A stretch of DNA of 64,000 bases from Bacillus mojavensis RO-H-1 = KCTC 3706 (GTDB lineage Bacteria > Bacillota > Bacilli > Bacillales > Bacillaceae). Numbering within the stretch: the stretch's first letter is position 1; each line of letters opens with the position of its first letter. The DNA is taken from positions 1 through 64,000 of the forward strand of contig NZ_JH600286.1 in NCBI RefSeq assembly GCF_000245335.1, given 5' to 3'. A program made the translations under genes and the position numbers. Positions 63,009 through 64,000 of this stretch are shown here, piece by piece. The notes beneath the pieces were generated by a model, which saw only the letters and a list, made by a program, of their open reading frames with translations, was not told where the DNA came from and ran no database searches.

Positions 63009-63200
63009 TTGTCTGTCTTTATGATTGTGTTATCCTGCATCACCCTTGCCTTTGCAACAGGCGCCATTTACTATATCAGACTTCTCAGCCAGGCTGCTTC
63101 TTATCCGCCGAAGAAAGTCATTCGGCAGAAAGCGCTTGTTTGTTCAACCGGAACCGCCTTTACACTATGTCTTATCTTTATCACAAAACTCATCGCTTAA
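63009..63200 (+). CDS. Small two-helix membrane protein
   Basis: 63-residue protein from TTG 63009, 7 nt after AAGGAGG. Two hydrophobic helices (VFMIVLSCITLAFATGAIYYI and ALVCSTGTAFTLCLIFITKLIA) are joined by a basic loop (PPKKVIRQK). Function unknown. Shares a terminator with convergent trpP. Confidence 0.7.
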   Translation: MSVFMIVLSCITLAFATGAIYYIRLLSQAASYPPKKVIRQKALVCSTGTAFTLCLIFITKLIA

Positions 63201-63232
63201 AACATACTGACATGCTGCGGGCTCTTTTAAAG

Positions 63233-63264
63233 AAAAAACCTCTCCCGGAAGCGGAAGAGGTTTT
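63233..63264. terminator. Bidirectional terminator before trpP end
   Basis: AAAACCTCT (63235-63243) pairs with AGAGGTTTT (63256-63264), with CC/GG inside. Confidence 0.85.
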
Positions 63265-63273
63265 GTGTCACAT

Positions 63274-63792
63274 TTATTTTGCAGCTTCCATAAAACTTGA
63301 GCGTCTTAAAATGGTTTGCACGATCGGATACATCATGATCATGGCAATTGTATTCAATACAGCTGCCGGCAGAACGACTGCGGCGAATAATGCGGCGAAA
63401 CCGCCAGGCAAACCGACGATACATAAAGCTGACGTTAAAAATACAGTTCCTGATAAGATGGTGCCGATGACTGTCAGAACTGCGACTACAGCTGTTTTCT
63501 GGCTCTTTCTCACCAGAAGGAACAGGAAGAAAAACAGAAACGCTGATACAGGTTTGTCAATGATATTTGGAATCTGTCCGGCAGGAAACGCGGTTGTAAG
63601 AGCTGAAATGATTCCGGTCACAATCCCGATAACGAGAACGTTTTGCACCCGCGGGAACAGTAGAATGCCCATAAACATCATGATCAGCATCATATCAGGT
63701 TTCATCCCGCCTAAAAAGGGCGGAATAATGGAATGGAGCGCTGCGCCGATTGCGGCAAACAGAGCCATAACGACTAACTCTTTTGTTTTCAT
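63274..63792 (-). CDS. trpP: TrpP, tryptophan transporter
   Basis: 172-residue membrane protein with about five to six helices, of the ECF S-component-like TrpP family, importing tryptophan. GAALHSIIPPFLGGMKPDMMLIMMF at the N-terminus is the family signature. The ATG at 63792 has GAGGAGAG upstream, which is also part of a TRAP-binding triplet array, so translation is blocked when tryptophan is plentiful. Confidence 0.93.
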   Translation of the reverse strand: MKTKELVVMALFAAIGAALHSIIPPFLGGMKPDMMLIMMFMGILLFPRVQNVLVIGIVTGIISALTTAFPAGQIPNIIDKPVSAFLFFFLFLLVRKSQKTAVVAVLTVIGTILSGTVFLTSALCIVGLPGGFAALFAAVVLPAAVLNTIAMIMMYPIVQTILRRSSFMEAAK

Positions 63793-63794
63793 AT

Positions 63795-63826
63795 CTATGC
63801 TCTCCTCTGCTAAGCTTTCTGCCCTC
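63795..63826 (-). promoter_or_regulatory. TRAP-binding triplet repeats over the trpP ribosome site
   Basis: On the minus strand, NAG triplets recur: GAG (63824-63826), CAG (63819-63821), AAG (63815-63817), UAG (63810-63812), GAG (63805-63807), GAG (63800-63802), UAG (63795-63797), mostly at 5-nt intervals. They run through the Shine-Dalgarno. This is the (G/U)AG-N2 pattern bound by tryptophan-activated TRAP; translational control of trpP by TRAP is known. Confidence 0.82.
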
Positions 63827-63915
63827 CAATAATATGCTCATCATTTATTGCGAAGGCTTAAAGAATTTGTTATGCAAACAGTATACCAAACGAACGGTTT
63901 GCACAGCCAGACTTT

Positions 63916-64000
63916 TTACTCATTTTCCTGCTGGAATTTCTTCATGAAAGCAGTTAATGTTTCACAGTCTTCCAGTGACACCGCATTATAAATGGAAGCA
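63916..64000 (-). CDS. serC: SerC, phosphoserine aminotransferase (3' end only)
   Basis: Last 27 residues (ASIYNAVSLEDCETLTAFMK...) of a protein that runs off the right edge. RASIYNAV-type ends are characteristic of phosphoserine aminotransferase, and serC follows trpP in the B. subtilis order. The gap 63793-63915 holds the trpP leader and promoter. Confidence 0.75.
   Translation of the reverse strand, partial: ASIYNAVSLEDCETLTAFMKKFQQENE

Noticed and set aside
62990..63832. 280-codon plus-strand frame
   Set aside because: It overlaps the small two-helix gene in another frame and then reads antisense to trpP; basic, Thr/Asn-rich shadow composition and no ribosome site.

Overview
The window is chromosomal DNA from a member of the Bacillus subtilis group. 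Protein content and gene order follow, almost gene for gene, the lytF-nsrR-spoVR-phoA-lytE-citR-citA ... scoC-yhaH-trpP-serC stretch I know from B. subtilis 168. Many proteins differ from the 168 versions at scattered positions, and two genes near 18-20 kb are not part of that order as I remember it, so this is a different strain or a close relative. Sporulation genes (spoVR, sspB, yheC/yheD, SigG and SigE type promoters) fit an endospore former. All names come from recognising sequences by memory; no database was searched.

Layout. 0-6 kb: cell-wall hydrolases LytF and LytE flank nsrR, spoVR and the alkaline phosphatase phoA. 6-17 kb: citrate synthase citA with its LysR regulator, dehydrogenase yhdF, permeases bcaP and yhdH, the MocR regulator yhdI, the sigM-yhdL-yhdK sigma/anti-sigma operon, and yhdN. 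17-26 kb: plsC with a FapR operator, a two-gene insertion (FAD oxidoreductase and NAD-dependent epimerase, convergent), the paralogous CNNM/CorC transporters yhdP and yhdT on either side of cueR and yhdR, and a relic zone at 23.5-23.9 kb. 26-38 kb: paired fluoride channels, yhdW, mechanosensitive channel yhdY, sirtuin srtN, deacetylase yheN, dat, nhaC/nhaX and the attenuated multidrug ABC operon bmrBCD. 38-46 kb: sspB, tandem ATP-grasp coat proteins yheD/yheC, yheB, yheA, yhaZ, yhaX. 46-64 kb: hemZ, the potassium efflux system khtSTU, yhaR, ABC exporter yhaQP, nuclease operon yhaONM, yhaL, prsA, two tiny membrane peptides, yhaJ, yhaI, scoC, yhaH, trpP and the end of serC.

Five recognisable genes (spoVR, yhdF, sigM, yhdN, prsA) each carry one single-base insertion or deletion that splits the reading frame; bmrB, cueR and a relic may carry more. 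prsA is normally essential and the remaining codons of all five are intact, so base-level sequence error is at least as likely as mutation.

The least explained structure is in RNA leaders. (1) A 70-nt element in the predicted 5' leader of sspB folds on paper into three hairpins closed by an 8-bp stem, downstream of a SigG-consensus promoter. (2) Upstream of yhaX there is a promoter, a long paired element and an intrinsic terminator, arranged like an attenuated riboswitch or a free small RNA. (3) The paralogs yhdP and yhdT both have an identical strong Shine-Dalgarno 8-mer more than 30 nt from the start codon, with a hairpin between them that leaves exactly 7 unpaired nt in each case. These three are the best candidates for undescribed biology.
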